Counted from the stretch's first letter, positions 7,078-13,981 are shown. The stretch: 20,311 nt of DNA from CAYUCE01 sp964443275 (GCA_964443275.1 CAYUCE010000033.1:1-20311), one strand, 5' to 3'. Notes: generated by a model not told the origin, from the sequence alone. Translations and numbers: made by a program.

Positions 7078-7181
7078 ATTACGACGGCCGAAATAAATTA
7101 CTTCCGTTGGTTAGGCTCTGGTTTCAACTCCTTTTTGTATTAGCTAGAGGTTGTTTCTTAAAGTATAGGAGTTCTTTGGCT

Positions 7182-7913
7182 CTAGATTCCGAGGGATTCG
7201 ATTACTTGCTTTGTTTCCGCCAGCTTTTCGTGCAGGTCAATTGGCTCTACTTTTAGTTTCCTGGGTCTTGACACTTTGCTCCAATCATGAGGTTCTCTCA
7301 TCATTCCAAGTTTGTCAAGTTGATCTATCTCGTCTAACCTTTCATAAATTTGATACCAAGCACAAGGTTTATCCGGGTCCACTTCACAGGTACCATCCGG
7401 TCTGGTTCCACCACAAGGTCCATTCAAGATCCCTTTAGGACACTGGGTTAGAGGGCATATTCCAGTAATTTTTCCCATTTCACACTCTCCGCACCCTTGA
7501 CATTCCTCACTAAACTCCGAAGGTCCTCCGCCAAAAAAACCCAAAGGGTTATTAGCTGGGTAGATTGGTTTTACAATGCCCAACTTCTCATCCAAATATT
7601 CTCTTATTACCTGTAATCCATCCCCGCAACTCATCATCAATATAGCATCGGCCTTTTTAAATTCCTCTTGATTTTCCTTGACAAACATTTGGCTCATAGG
7701 AAGATAGCAGCAAAACACTGCAAATGGAAGCCCAATCTCAGCCAGTACAACTTTACCTTCATTCCTTAGTTTGGTCCCCATTTCCTGTACTTCTTTTATC
7801 CCCCCGGTGTGAAAGATGGTGGAACATCCTCCACAACCCATAATAACTATCTTTTCTTCTCCCTCCAGGTAACCTAAAATCTCCTCATCCGGCTTTGATT
7901 GCTGGCCCATCAT
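7182..7913 (-). CDS. metV: MetV: zinc/Fe-S partner subunit of methylene-tetrahydrofolate reductase
   Basis: This 243-residue protein is recognised as MetV by its C-terminal cysteine block: CQGCGEC (138-144), CPLTQCPKGILNGPCGGT (153-170), TCEVD and KPCAWYQIYERL (184-192). The N-terminal half has further conserved cysteines (MGCGGC at 26-30, Cys68-Cys69, Cys96). In acetogens MetV pairs with MetF in the reduction of methylene- to methyl-tetrahydrofolate (Wood-Ljungdahl methyl branch) and in some species links it to an HdrABC-MvhD electron-transfer complex. No metF is in the window, so its partner must be elsewhere or differ. An hdrA start lies at 19824, on the opposite strand. The first ATG follows AAAGGAG at about ten bases; a second ATG follows immediately. 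Confidence 0.88.
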   Translation of the reverse strand: MMGQQSKPDEEILGYLEGEEKIVIMGCGGCSTIFHTGGIKEVQEMGTKLRNEGKVVLAEIGLPFAVFCCYLPMSQMFVKENQEEFKKADAILMMSCGDGLQVIREYLDEKLGIVKPIYPANNPLGFFGGGPSEFSEECQGCGECEMGKITGICPLTQCPKGILNGPCGGTRPDGTCEVDPDKPCAWYQIYERLDEIDQLDKLGMMREPHDWSKVSRPRKLKVEPIDLHEKLAETKQVIESLGI

Positions 7914-8017
7914 TTTTGATCATCTCCTTTAAAAAGTTCAAATTCTCTACTTAAAAGTACATCAATTTATTACTAAATTAAATTTGGGCCTTTAGATGAT
8001 TTATAAATGGGTTCTTT

Positions 8018-8464
8018 CTAGCGCGATCGATCCCGATCTCTGGAGCATTTGCTGCATAAGCCAAATACCTGCAGGTTATACATCTCCCTACTAAATTCGT
8101 GCCTTTCTTCAATTTCCCGCAAGGATTCTTCGATTTCTTGGTTGGAGAACTCAATTATGGCTCCACAACTTAGGCAGATTAAATGTCCGTGTTCCCCTTC
8201 TCCAAATACGTGTTCATAATAAGTCTGTGGTTGCCCTAGGTTAACTTCCTTTACCAAGCCGGCGTTGTTTAGAAGATCTAAAGTTCTATAAATGGTAGAG
8301 ATGGAAATATTGGTCTCGCTGCGGAGCCTAGCCCAGAGGTCAAAAGCGTCAAAATGACCATGTAAGTTAAATACTTCTTCTACTATTTTCTTTCTGGCTT
8401 CGGTGACGTTTCTATCTGTAGCTTTAAGATACTGCTTAAAGATAGTTTTGGGGTCTTTGCGCAT
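8018..8464 (-). CDS. Fur-family metal-dependent repressor
   Basis: This protein of 148 residues has the Fur winged helix (ISISTIYRTLDLLNNAGLVKEV) followed by the dimerisation domain with HGHLICLSCG and the C-terminal CSKC pair, the usual structural zinc site (two CxxC pairs). A His-rich sensory site (EHVFGEGEHGH) is present; whether it senses Fe, Zn, Mn or peroxide cannot be decided. I chose the ATG at 8464 because GAGGG lies eight bases upstream. An ATG at 8479 would add five residues but has only a weak site. It is 104 bases upstream of metV on the same strand and may control it; no clear Fur box was found. Confidence 0.85.
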   Translation of the reverse strand: MRKDPKTIFKQYLKATDRNVTEARKKIVEEVFNLHGHFDAFDLWARLRSETNISISTIYRTLDLLNNAGLVKEVNLGQPQTYYEHVFGEGEHGHLICLSCGAIIEFSNQEIEESLREIEERHEFSREMYNLQVFGLCSKCSRDRDRSR

Positions 8465-8468
8465 ATTT

Positions 8469-8672
8469 TTAACCCTCATTCTTTCTATAATAAACCTTCT
8501 TGTCGGGTCTGATTACTTCTATTTCTTGCCTATTAAGAAGCTTAGCCATATATTTTCCTAATTTCAATGTCAGTTCCTTAAGTTTGGGGTTTAATGTTGA
8601 CCCTCTGGAGCCGGAGAAAGTTACATAATCAATAATTTCGTAGTTGTGTGGTGATTTCGGGAAGGTACCAAC
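8469..8672 (-). pseudogene. Start-less ORF remnant before the Fur gene
   Basis: On the minus strand a frame stays open for 67 codons from just after a TGA (8675-8673) to a TAA at 8471-8469, overlapping the Fur gene's possible upstream ATG. Its translation has ordinary protein composition: TFPKSPHNYEIIDYV, then FSGSRGSTLNPKLKEL, then a helical MAKLLNRQEIEVIRPDKK. There is no ATG, GTG or TTG in the first 35 codons, so it is more likely the 3' end of a decayed or truncated gene than a working one. I do not recognise the family. A chance open frame is possible. Confidence 0.35.
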
Positions 8673-8710
8673 TCATATATAATGCTCAATTTAACTCACT
8701 CCACGGGCGA

Positions 8711-9229
8711 TCAAATCTTGGTTAAATCAAAAACCTCCGGGTTCATAGATTCAAGATCCACTATACAAACCGTACACTTGCCGTTAAGCCAACCCCCGCA
8801 TTCTCCGGGATTTACTACTAACGGATGCCCTGTTCGAATATCGATTTCATGGGTGTGGCCGTAAATGATCAAATCGCATTTGTCCCCTGCTATTAGGGCA
8901 TCTAAAAATTTGGGTTCATGCATCAAAAAAATCTTTCTTCCTTCTATTTCAAATTGATGATGATCTGGGCAAAGTTTTCCAATATTTAGGTCCTTAAATT
9001 TTTGCTGTAAGAAAAGCTTGTCCCCATCGTTATTTCCAAACACACCGATCAAATCCGCTTGTAGGTTTTCAAACTCCTTGGCAGTAATGGGAGATATTAT
9101 GTCCCCGGCGTGGATGACTAACTTTACCTCTTTTTTATTAAATAGCTCAACTGCCCTGGAGATCATAGGCATGTTGTCGTGACTGTCGGCCATGATCCCT
9201 ATCTTGCCGGCTGATTTTTTATTATTCAT
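8711..9229 (-). CDS. YfcE/MJ0936-type metallophosphoesterase
   Basis: This 172-residue calcineurin-like phosphoesterase carries the complete metal ligand series: ADSHDN (Asp15, His17), HAGD (Asp43), GNND (about 66-68), LMHE (His104) and GHTH (His125, His127). Length and motif order match the small YfcE/MJ0936 family, which hydrolyses model phosphodiesters with Mn or Ni; physiological substrates are unknown. The C-terminal PGECGGWLNGKCTVC contains several cysteines, slightly more than usual. The ATG has only a weak GAAAG upstream. It begins 35 bases after the Mrp-type gene ends, so it is probably the last gene of that operon. Confidence 0.87.
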   Translation of the reverse strand: MNNKKSAGKIGIMADSHDNMPMISRAVELFNKKEVKLVIHAGDIISPITAKEFENLQADLIGVFGNNDGDKLFLQQKFKDLNIGKLCPDHHQFEIEGRKIFLMHEPKFLDALIAGDKCDLIIYGHTHEIDIRTGHPLVVNPGECGGWLNGKCTVCIVDLESMNPEVFDLTKI

Positions 9230-9264
9230 TGTCTTTCAAATACCTAATAGGCCCCGTTTATACT

Positions 9265-10071
9265 TCAATCAACCTTCATGAATTTTTTACATTCCTCTAC
9301 AATCTCGGCGAAAGCTCGAGAAGCTTGGGAATCCTTAAATTCTTTTACAAAAGGCGTCCCATCATCACCAGTAGTTACTATCCGTGGGTCAAGAGGGATT
9401 CTACCCAAAAATGGAACGCCCAACTCTTCGGCTGCTTTCTCTCCGCCCCCAGTTTTAAAGATATCTACTTTTTGCCCGCAGTTAGGGCACACAAAACCGC
9501 TCATATTTTCCACAATTCCTATCACCGGTTGTTCCAGTTTTCGGGCAAAGTTAACTGCTTTCCTTGAATCAAGTAGTGCTAAGTCCTGAGGTGTGGTTAC
9601 GATTATAGCTCCATCTATTCCTTCAATTAATTGGGCAATTGAAAGGGGCTCATCACCGGTTCCCGGTGGTAAATCTATAACCAAGTATTCAAGAGCTCCC
9701 CAATCCACATCTTCGATAAATTGTCTGATGGCCTTCATTTTTAGAGGCCCTCGCCATACCACCGGTGCATCCCTGTCGGGCAGGGCGAAAGCTATAGACA
9801 TAATTTTGACGTTCCCTACATGTCCAGGCTTAATCCGTTCCTTATCACCGGCCAATATTTGGTCTTCAACTCCCAAAATCTTCGGTATGTTGGGCCCATG
9901 GAGGTCTGCATCCATCACTCCAACTTGAAAATCAGCACCCTCGGCCAGTGAGACAGCCAAGTTGGCAGCTACGGTGCTTTTTCCTACCCCTCCTTTGCCG
10001 CTCATCACCACCAACTTATGTTTTACGTCCTGCATCTTGATTTTCTTGATTTCAGTCTTTGCCTTGTTCAT
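9265..10071 (-). CDS. mrp: Mrp/ApbC/NBP35-type Fe-S cluster carrier ATPase
   Basis: This 268-residue P-loop protein has the deviant Walker A SGKGGVGKST (24-33), the switch MDADLHGPNIPK (53-64), VIDLPPGTGDEP (131-142) and the C-terminal CPNC pair (195, 198) that holds a bridging [4Fe-4S] cluster in the dimer. Mrp/Nbp35 proteins assemble or transfer Fe-S clusters to target apoproteins. There is no N-terminal DUF59 domain and no N-terminal ferredoxin-type motif, so it is the minimal form. Some 20 charged residues precede the P-loop. ATG preceded by AAAGGAG at eight bases. It follows peptide deformylase and two ferredoxin-containing MinD-type ATPases, pointing to a maturation operon. Confidence 0.9.
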   Translation of the reverse strand: MNKAKTEIKKIKMQDVKHKLVVMSGKGGVGKSTVAANLAVSLAEGADFQVGVMDADLHGPNIPKILGVEDQILAGDKERIKPGHVGNVKIMSIAFALPDRDAPVVWRGPLKMKAIRQFIEDVDWGALEYLVIDLPPGTGDEPLSIAQLIEGIDGAIIVTTPQDLALLDSRKAVNFARKLEQPVIGIVENMSGFVCPNCGQKVDIFKTGGGEKAAEELGVPFLGRIPLDPRIVTTGDDGTPFVKEFKDSQASRAFAEIVEECKKFMKVD

Positions 10072-10122
10072 TTTACTAGCTCCTTTAAATTAACCTTGTT
10101 TAGCTGTAATAGATTATAATGA

Positions 10123-10623
10123 CTAAGTCTCCACCTGCTCTCCTATCTTCTCATACTCCTTTAGTATCTGAGTTCTCTTAGCTTCACTCAAATGGTCGAT
10201 AAAAAGCCTACCGTCCAGATGGTCGATTTCATGCAGTAGAACTCGAGCAGCTAACCCTTCTCTCTCCAATCTCTTCTCCTTTTCATCCAGTAAATCAATC
10301 CCACCCACAAGTACTTGTGAAGGTCTTTGGATCGAGGCGTTGATTCCGGGAATAGAAAGACACCCTTCTATATTTTTGATACTTTCTTCTTTGGCCTCTA
10401 AAACCCGGGGGTTAACCAATACATGAAAATCCCCATGTACATTGACGGTAATCAATCTAAGATTAACACCTATTTGAGGAGCGGCTAAGCCAATAGCATC
10501 AGCACTGAACATTGTTTCTAACATCAAATCTGCTATTTGAGATATTTCCTCGTCCAAATTTTCTATTTTTTTTGACTTTTCCCTAAGTTCGGGTTCAGGA
10601 TAGGTCAATATCCTTCTATCCAT
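10123..10623 (-). CDS. def: Peptide deformylase
   Basis: Peptide deformylase removes the N-terminal formyl group from new proteins at the ribosome exit. All three catalytic motifs are intact (numbered from the chosen ATG): GLAAPQIG at 45-52, EGCLS at 86-90 with the metal ligand Cys88, and HEIDH at 131-135 with both His ligands and the catalytic Glu. Length 166 is normal. I chose the ATG at 10623 because GGTGA lies five bases upstream and the family start (short lead into RRILTYPEPEL) fits. A GTG three codons upstream (10632) lies inside this ribosome-binding site. The gene sits between Fe-S ATPases, not beside fmt where def is commonly found. Confidence 0.92.
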   Translation of the reverse strand: MDRRILTYPEPELREKSKKIENLDEEISQIADLMLETMFSADAIGLAAPQIGVNLRLITVNVHGDFHVLVNPRVLEAKEESIKNIEGCLSIPGINASIQRPSQVLVGGIDLLDEKEKRLEREGLAARVLLHEIDHLDGRLFIDHLSEAKRTQILKEYEKIGEQVET

Positions 10624-11494
10624 TTTGCTCACCGTTTGAACTTAACTCCTCCTTTAATTTTTCCCACAAGCCCCTTATTTCTCTGGCGATTTTGCCATTG
10701 GAATACTCAATTACGCTCTTGCCCTCGATCATAGCTTTGGTTACGGTTTGATCATAGGGGATTTTGCCAACTACTGGTACTCCTTCTTTTTGGCTGTAGT
10801 TCTCAATTTGGCGAGTGTTTTTCTCATGTAAATCGTATTTGTTTATGCAAATAAGCGGTTTCACCCCGAAGTGTCTAGCCACTCCTAGAATACGCTTCAT
10901 ATCGTGAAATCCAGATAGGGTAGGTTCAGTAACAATCAAAGCCAGATCGACATTGGCCAGTGAGGCAATCACTGGACATCCCATACCTGGGGACCCATCA
11001 ATTATTATAAGGTCCCGACCTTCCGATTGGGCCAATCTTTGAGCGTTTTGTTTAACCCGGGTTACTAGCTTGCCCGATGCTTCACCCCCCGGACTAAGCT
11101 CGGCATGAGACATTGTCCCATACCTGGTTTCGGAAATATAAGAATATCCAGAAAGCCCGTCTTTTAATTGGATGGCATCCTGTGGACAGACGTAAGCGCA
11201 AACTCCGCAACCCTCGCACAACAACTCATCGATCTCAAAGTCCTCATTTATTGCATCAAATCTACAGTGTTCACGACATAAACCACACTGGTTGCATTTG
11301 GTGTCATCCTTTACCGCTTCCAGAGCCAGGAATTCTTGGGATTTCTTAATTTCAGGGTCCAGTATCAAATGCAGGTCTGCTGCATCCACATCGCAATCCG
11401 CCAGGATCTTGTTTTCAGCTAGCGTGGCAAATGAAGCCACTAGAGTGGTCTTTCCGGTTCCTCCCTTGCCGCTAATGACTAAAAGCTGCTTCAC
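10616..11494 (-). CDS. MinD-type P-loop ATPase with inserted 2[4Fe-4S] ferredoxin domain (copy 1)
   Basis: This 292-residue COG1149 protein has the deviant Walker A SGKGGTGKTT (8-17), the DCDVDAADLH switch, then an inserted ferredoxin domain with Cys67/70/73/77 and Cys93/96/99/103, then IIIDGSPGMGCPV (163-174) and VTEPTLSGFHDMKR. The family is widespread in anaerobes, almost always in tandem pairs as here, and is thought to act in Fe-S or metal-cofactor assembly; its biochemical activity is not settled. A GTG start follows AAGGAGGAAAA. Its 3' end overlaps the start region of def by a few bases. The paralogue lies 86 bases upstream. Confidence 0.88.
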   Translation of the reverse strand: MKQLLVISGKGGTGKTTLVASFATLAENKILADCDVDAADLHLILDPEIKKSQEFLALEAVKDDTKCNQCGLCREHCRFDAINEDFEIDELLCEGCGVCAYVCPQDAIQLKDGLSGYSYISETRYGTMSHAELSPGGEASGKLVTRVKQNAQRLAQSEGRDLIIIDGSPGMGCPVIASLANVDLALIVTEPTLSGFHDMKRILGVARHFGVKPLICINKYDLHEKNTRQIENYSQKEGVPVVGKIPYDQTVTKAMIEGKSVIEYSNGKIAREIRGLWEKLKEELSSNGEQNG

Positions 11495-11580
11495 TTTTCC
11501 TCCTTCTAAGTAAATAACTCTCTATCCGTCACTTATCAGTGTGACTAATCGAGTAAGCTTCATTTCCAAAGCTAAGGAAG

Positions 11581-12441
11581 TTAGTTCCTTGCCACCTGGC
11601 TGTGGATTTGCTTTTCTATCTTATTGTAGAGGTTCACAAACCGATCAGCCCATTCGGGAATTTCCAAAATAAAGGGAATTCCATCGGCGTAAAGCTCAGC
11701 TATTTGTCTACTGTCTGGAATTCTCATTAATACTGATATACCGTTTTCTTTACAATATTCATCAACACCTGCATCTCCAATTCCATCTCTATTAATTACC
11801 ACCCCATGGGGAACGCCTAAATTGTTACATACTTTGATTGCCAGTTTAAGGTCGTGCAGACCGAAAGGGGTGGGTTCAGTGACCAATATGGCAAAATCAC
11901 TTTTATAAATGGCCTCTACCGCTGGACAAGCTGTTCCGGGAGGAGAATCAAGTATTGAAATAGCCTCTGGATCAATGTAGCTTTTGAGCTTTCCTATAAT
12001 CGGGGGAGCCAAAGGGTCGCCGATAGTTAATACTCCTTGTAAGAACTGAAAACCATCCGACCTTCCTGATTCCACTATCCCGATTTGATGCTCTATTTCA
12101 ATAATAGCATCTTCGGGACAGCAAAGATGGCACAACCCACAACCATGACAAAGTTGCGGATAAAAAAATGTCTTATCCTCCAATACTGCAAGGGCGTTAA
12201 ATGTGCAAAGTTCAGCACACACCCCGCAATGGGTACATAAATCTTCATTAATTCGGGGTCTTTTCATCCAAACCGGTTGTTGTTTATCAATTTGTGGTTT
12301 CAAAAATATATGTGCATCCGGTTCTTCCACATCACAGTCTAAAAACTGAACTTTCCCCACTTTCTTTAAAGCTAAAGCTAGATTAGTGGCTACGGTAGTC
12401 TTCCCAGTACCACCCTTACCTGCTGTTACCGTAATTTGCAT
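11581..12441 (-). CDS. MinD-type P-loop ATPase with inserted 2[4Fe-4S] ferredoxin domain (copy 2)
   Basis: This 286-residue paralogue of the downstream gene has Walker A AGKGGTGKTT (7-16), LDCDVEEPDAH, ferredoxin cysteines 69/72/75/79 and 98/101/104/108 (with an extra Cys107), then ILDSPPGTACPAVEA and VTEPTPFGLHDLKLA. The two copies differ at the switch (DVEEPDAH here, DVDAADLH in copy 1) and at the DSPPGTACP/DGSPGMGCP loop, which suggests division of labour or a heterodimer. ATG follows GAGGT closely. Upstream is a 124-base AT-rich gap containing a TATAAT-like element without a good -35 box, then the small-protein genes. Confidence 0.88.
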   Translation of the reverse strand: MQITVTAGKGGTGKTTVATNLALALKKVGKVQFLDCDVEEPDAHIFLKPQIDKQQPVWMKRPRINEDLCTHCGVCAELCTFNALAVLEDKTFFYPQLCHGCGLCHLCCPEDAIIEIEHQIGIVESGRSDGFQFLQGVLTIGDPLAPPIIGKLKSYIDPEAISILDSPPGTACPAVEAIYKSDFAILVTEPTPFGLHDLKLAIKVCNNLGVPHGVVINRDGIGDAGVDEYCKENGISVLMRIPDSRQIAELYADGIPFILEIPEWADRFVNLYNKIEKQIHSQVARN

Positions 12442-12565
12442 ATCGACCTCACATAAGACTTTATTATAACTTTACATCAATTTCCACATCGCTTGAATTC
12501 AGTAATGCGATCTACTAGTCCCCTTTTTACGCTAGCCGACTAGGATAAATATAAGTTTAATTTAT

Positions 12566-12784
12566 TTAAAAGTAAGGCCTGTAGTAATATGGGGACAAGT
12601 TAGACATTGATCCATAAGTTCCCCCGTAAGGGCTTATTGGACCATACATTCCAGTCCACCACCGTCTGGGGAGCCAAGGGAAAAAGCGGCAGTTTGGATA
12701 AGGATTACCCATCCCCCGGCCAAATCCCCAAAAACCTCTCCCCATACCGTAACCAGGTCCCCAAAAACCTCTTCCTCTAGGCAT
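12566..12784 (-). CDS. Small Gly/Trp/Tyr/Pro-rich protein (DUF5320-like)
   Basis: This 72-residue protein has no obvious globular core. Its N-terminal part repeats an eleven-residue unit (RGFWGPGYGMG then RGFWGFGRGMG), followed by aromatic and proline-rich segments ending YYYRPYF. One cysteine is present (NCRFF). Composition resembles DUF5320-type proteins encoded beside MinD/ferredoxin ATPases and NifX-like genes in anaerobes; no function is known. I chose the ATG at 12784, nine bases after GGGAGGTG; the GTG at 12793 lies inside that ribosome-binding site. It lacks the C-terminal coiled coil of the relatives at 13404 and 13634. Confidence 0.72.
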   Translation of the reverse strand: MPRGRGFWGPGYGMGRGFWGFGRGMGNPYPNCRFFPWLPRRWWTGMYGPISPYGGTYGSMSNLSPYYYRPYF

Positions 12785-12818
12785 TAAATTCACCTCCCTA
12801 GAATTAAGAAATCCTTTC

Positions 12819-12977
12819 TTACTTTCGAGTCATCTTGGTTCCGCACTTTGGACATTTCCTTTCATAACAGGGTTGGCCAACTTGATGGGTTACCGTATGC
12901 CCACATGATGGACATATACAGTCTCCACCGGGGCCAGCCGATTTAGGACCACCTTTTCTTCCTTGTCTTTTGGGCAT
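12819..12977 (-). CDS. Tiny zinc-ribbon protein
   Basis: A 52-residue gene begins with ATG at 12977 after AAGGAG and stops at 12819. The protein has a basic, glycine-rich N-terminus (MPKRQGRKGGPKSAGPGG) followed by four cysteines in two pairs, CPSC (22-25) and CPKC (42-45), with an extra Cys20 and Cys37. CxxC-x16-CxxC is a classical zinc-ribbon or rubredoxin-like metal site. I recognise the pattern (PGG-x-C-x-CPxCG...PCYE-x-KCPKCG) from short proteins that accompany NifX-like, MinD/ferredoxin and DUF134 genes in anaerobes, of unknown role. It lies five bases behind the ferredoxin gene, whose last codons contain its ribosome-binding site. Confidence 0.85.
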   Translation of the reverse strand: MPKRQGRKGGPKSAGPGGDCICPSCGHTVTHQVGQPCYERKCPKCGTKMTRK

Positions 12978-12982
12978 AACTT

Positions 12983-13294
12983 TCACTCCTTCTTTAACTG
13001 GTTGATTTTCCTTTTAACTTGCATCAGCTGGTGATTCAATGAGCTTAGCTTCGATTGTAAAGATTGGATTCGTTCAGGGTTCAATTTCGTTTTTTCAGGT
13101 GATACTTGGAGTTCCCAACTGATGGCATCTTGCGGACAAACCCGGATACAATTTCCGCAAGGTATGCAAACATTATGATCTATCCTTGCCTTTTCTTCAA
13201 GGTCTATTGCTCCCAGTGGACAGGCTCGGACACATTGTCCACAACCTATGCATTGCTTTTTATTTACTGCCGCTTTTACTATAGGTGAGTACAT
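12983..13294 (-). CDS. 2[4Fe-4S] ferredoxin with C-terminal coiled-coil tail
   Basis: This 103-residue protein has an N-terminal bacterial ferredoxin domain with cysteines 15/18/21/25 and 43/46/49/53, both in CxxCxxCxxxCP form (the second with CIPCGNC). Residues about 68-103 form a Lys/Gln/Leu-rich helix (SLQSKLSSLNHQLMQVKRKINQLKK) that looks like a coiled coil for dimerisation or for binding the coiled-coil tails of the two upstream small proteins. ATG preceded by AAAGG. It is spaced 109 bases from the upstream gene and five bases from the zinc-ribbon gene. Likely role: electron carrier for, or Fe-S client of, the MinD-type ATPases (inference from position). Confidence 0.88.
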   Translation of the reverse strand: MYSPIVKAAVNKKQCIGCGQCVRACPLGAIDLEEKARIDHNVCIPCGNCIRVCPQDAISWELQVSPEKTKLNPERIQSLQSKLSSLNHQLMQVKRKINQLKKE

Positions 13295-13342
13295 TAACCT
13301 TTAATTCCCTCAATTTTTTTCTTAATCGGCTGCATTTTGCCC

Positions 13343-13371
13343 TGTCAAGCTTTAACCTTAATCAAATACCT
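13343..13371 (-). promoter_or_regulatory. Possible weak promoter element before the ferredoxin gene
   Basis: A perfect minus-strand TTGACA is at 13348-13343, about 50 bases before the ferredoxin ATG. At 17-18 bases downstream there is only TTAAGA/TAAGAA, a poor -10 box, so any promoter here would be weak or depend on an activator. The span also includes the AT-rich bases upstream. It could be chance. Confidence 0.2.
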
Positions 13372-13403
13372 CTAGGTTAATGACTAAGGGCTATTTGTAA
13401 TGA

Positions 13404-13616
13404 CTATTCCTCTTCCAGCTCTTTAAGCCTTTGTTCGATGATTTCTAGCTCACGTTCCAAGGCTGCCTTCTGATCCTCCAACATTTTCTTCTCATCTTGA
13501 GGGCGTAATGCCCACCACCTACCATATGGTTGCGTGTACGAGTAAAACGGTTGATAACCATATCCATACCAAGGATACTTATACCCCCACCAATAGGGAT
13601 CTAGCCGCCAAGGCAT
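13404..13616 (-). CDS. Small Trp/Tyr-rich protein with C-terminal coiled coil (DUF5320-like)
   Basis: This 70-residue protein has an aromatic first half (PYWWGYKYPWYGYGYQPFY, GRWWALRP) and a charged coiled-coil second half (LEDQKAALERELEIIEQRLKELEEE). Aromatic head plus coiled-coil tail is the DUF5320-like layout shared with its upstream neighbour. There are no cysteines, no signal peptide and no membrane segment. I use the ATG at 13616, preceded by AAGGAGGTG; the GTG at 13625 is part of that ribosome-binding site. It follows the neighbour after 17 bases. Function unknown; the coiled coil suggests hetero-oligomers with the other small proteins here. Confidence 0.75.
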   Translation of the reverse strand: MPWRLDPYWWGYKYPWYGYGYQPFYSYTQPYGRWWALRPQDEKKMLEDQKAALERELEIIEQRLKELEEE

Positions 13617-13633
13617 AGCCTTCACCTCCTTAG

Positions 13634-13981
13634 TTACTGATCTTCCAGTTCTTTCATCCTTTTTCTGATTTGATCAAGCTGCTGTTTTAAGGCTTTTGCT
13701 TGGTTTTCAAGTATCTGTAGTTCTCCGGTTCCCCCTGCCTGTGGTGTACTCATCATCGGTAATTGTCCCATAGGGAACTGGCTTGTAGGAGGTGCTGTCG
13801 GCATCTGACCTTGGGAGTAAGGAGCTTGACCCGTCATCCAGGATTGAAACTGTGGTAGTTGTCCGGACTGCATTAAGTATTGTGCCCCCGGGGGCATTCC
13901 ACCCCATCCGGGAGAGTAACCAAACCGCATCCAACCCGGAAGTCCTGTGGCATAATACATATTTCTGTGTCCACCTGGCAT
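13634..13981 (-). CDS. DUF5320-like protein: Gly/Pro/Met-rich head and coiled-coil tail
   Basis: This 115-residue protein begins MPGGHRNMYYATGLPGWMRF, a recognisable DUF5320-like N-terminus, followed by a flexible Gly/Pro/Gln/Met-rich region (about 20-80) and a C-terminal coiled coil (LQILENQAKALKQQLDQIRKRMKELEDQ). Seven or more methionines and several histidines could bind soft metals such as Cu(I), which would fit the divergent CsoR-type gene, but this is speculation. ATG preceded by GAGGTG. It is the first gene behind the strong promoter at 14030-14058 and starts the small-protein block; an overlapping minus-strand frame at 13707-13934 is only a shadow. Confidence 0.78.
   Translation of the reverse strand: MPGGHRNMYYATGLPGWMRFGYSPGWGGMPPGAQYLMQSGQLPQFQSWMTGQAPYSQGQMPTAPPTSQFPMGQLPMMSTPQAGGTGELQILENQAKALKQQLDQIRKRMKELEDQ

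Noticed and set aside
12442..12565. TATAAT-like element before the copy-2 MinD/ferredoxin gene as a promoter
   Set aside because: No acceptable -35 box is found at 16-18 bases and there is no TG extension, so the evidence is too weak to list as a promoter.
13707..13934. 75-residue minus-strand ORF overlapping the DUF5320-like gene
   Set aside because: It lies in another frame of the 115-residue gene, has no ribosome-binding site, and its composition is explained by the low-complexity codons of the real gene.
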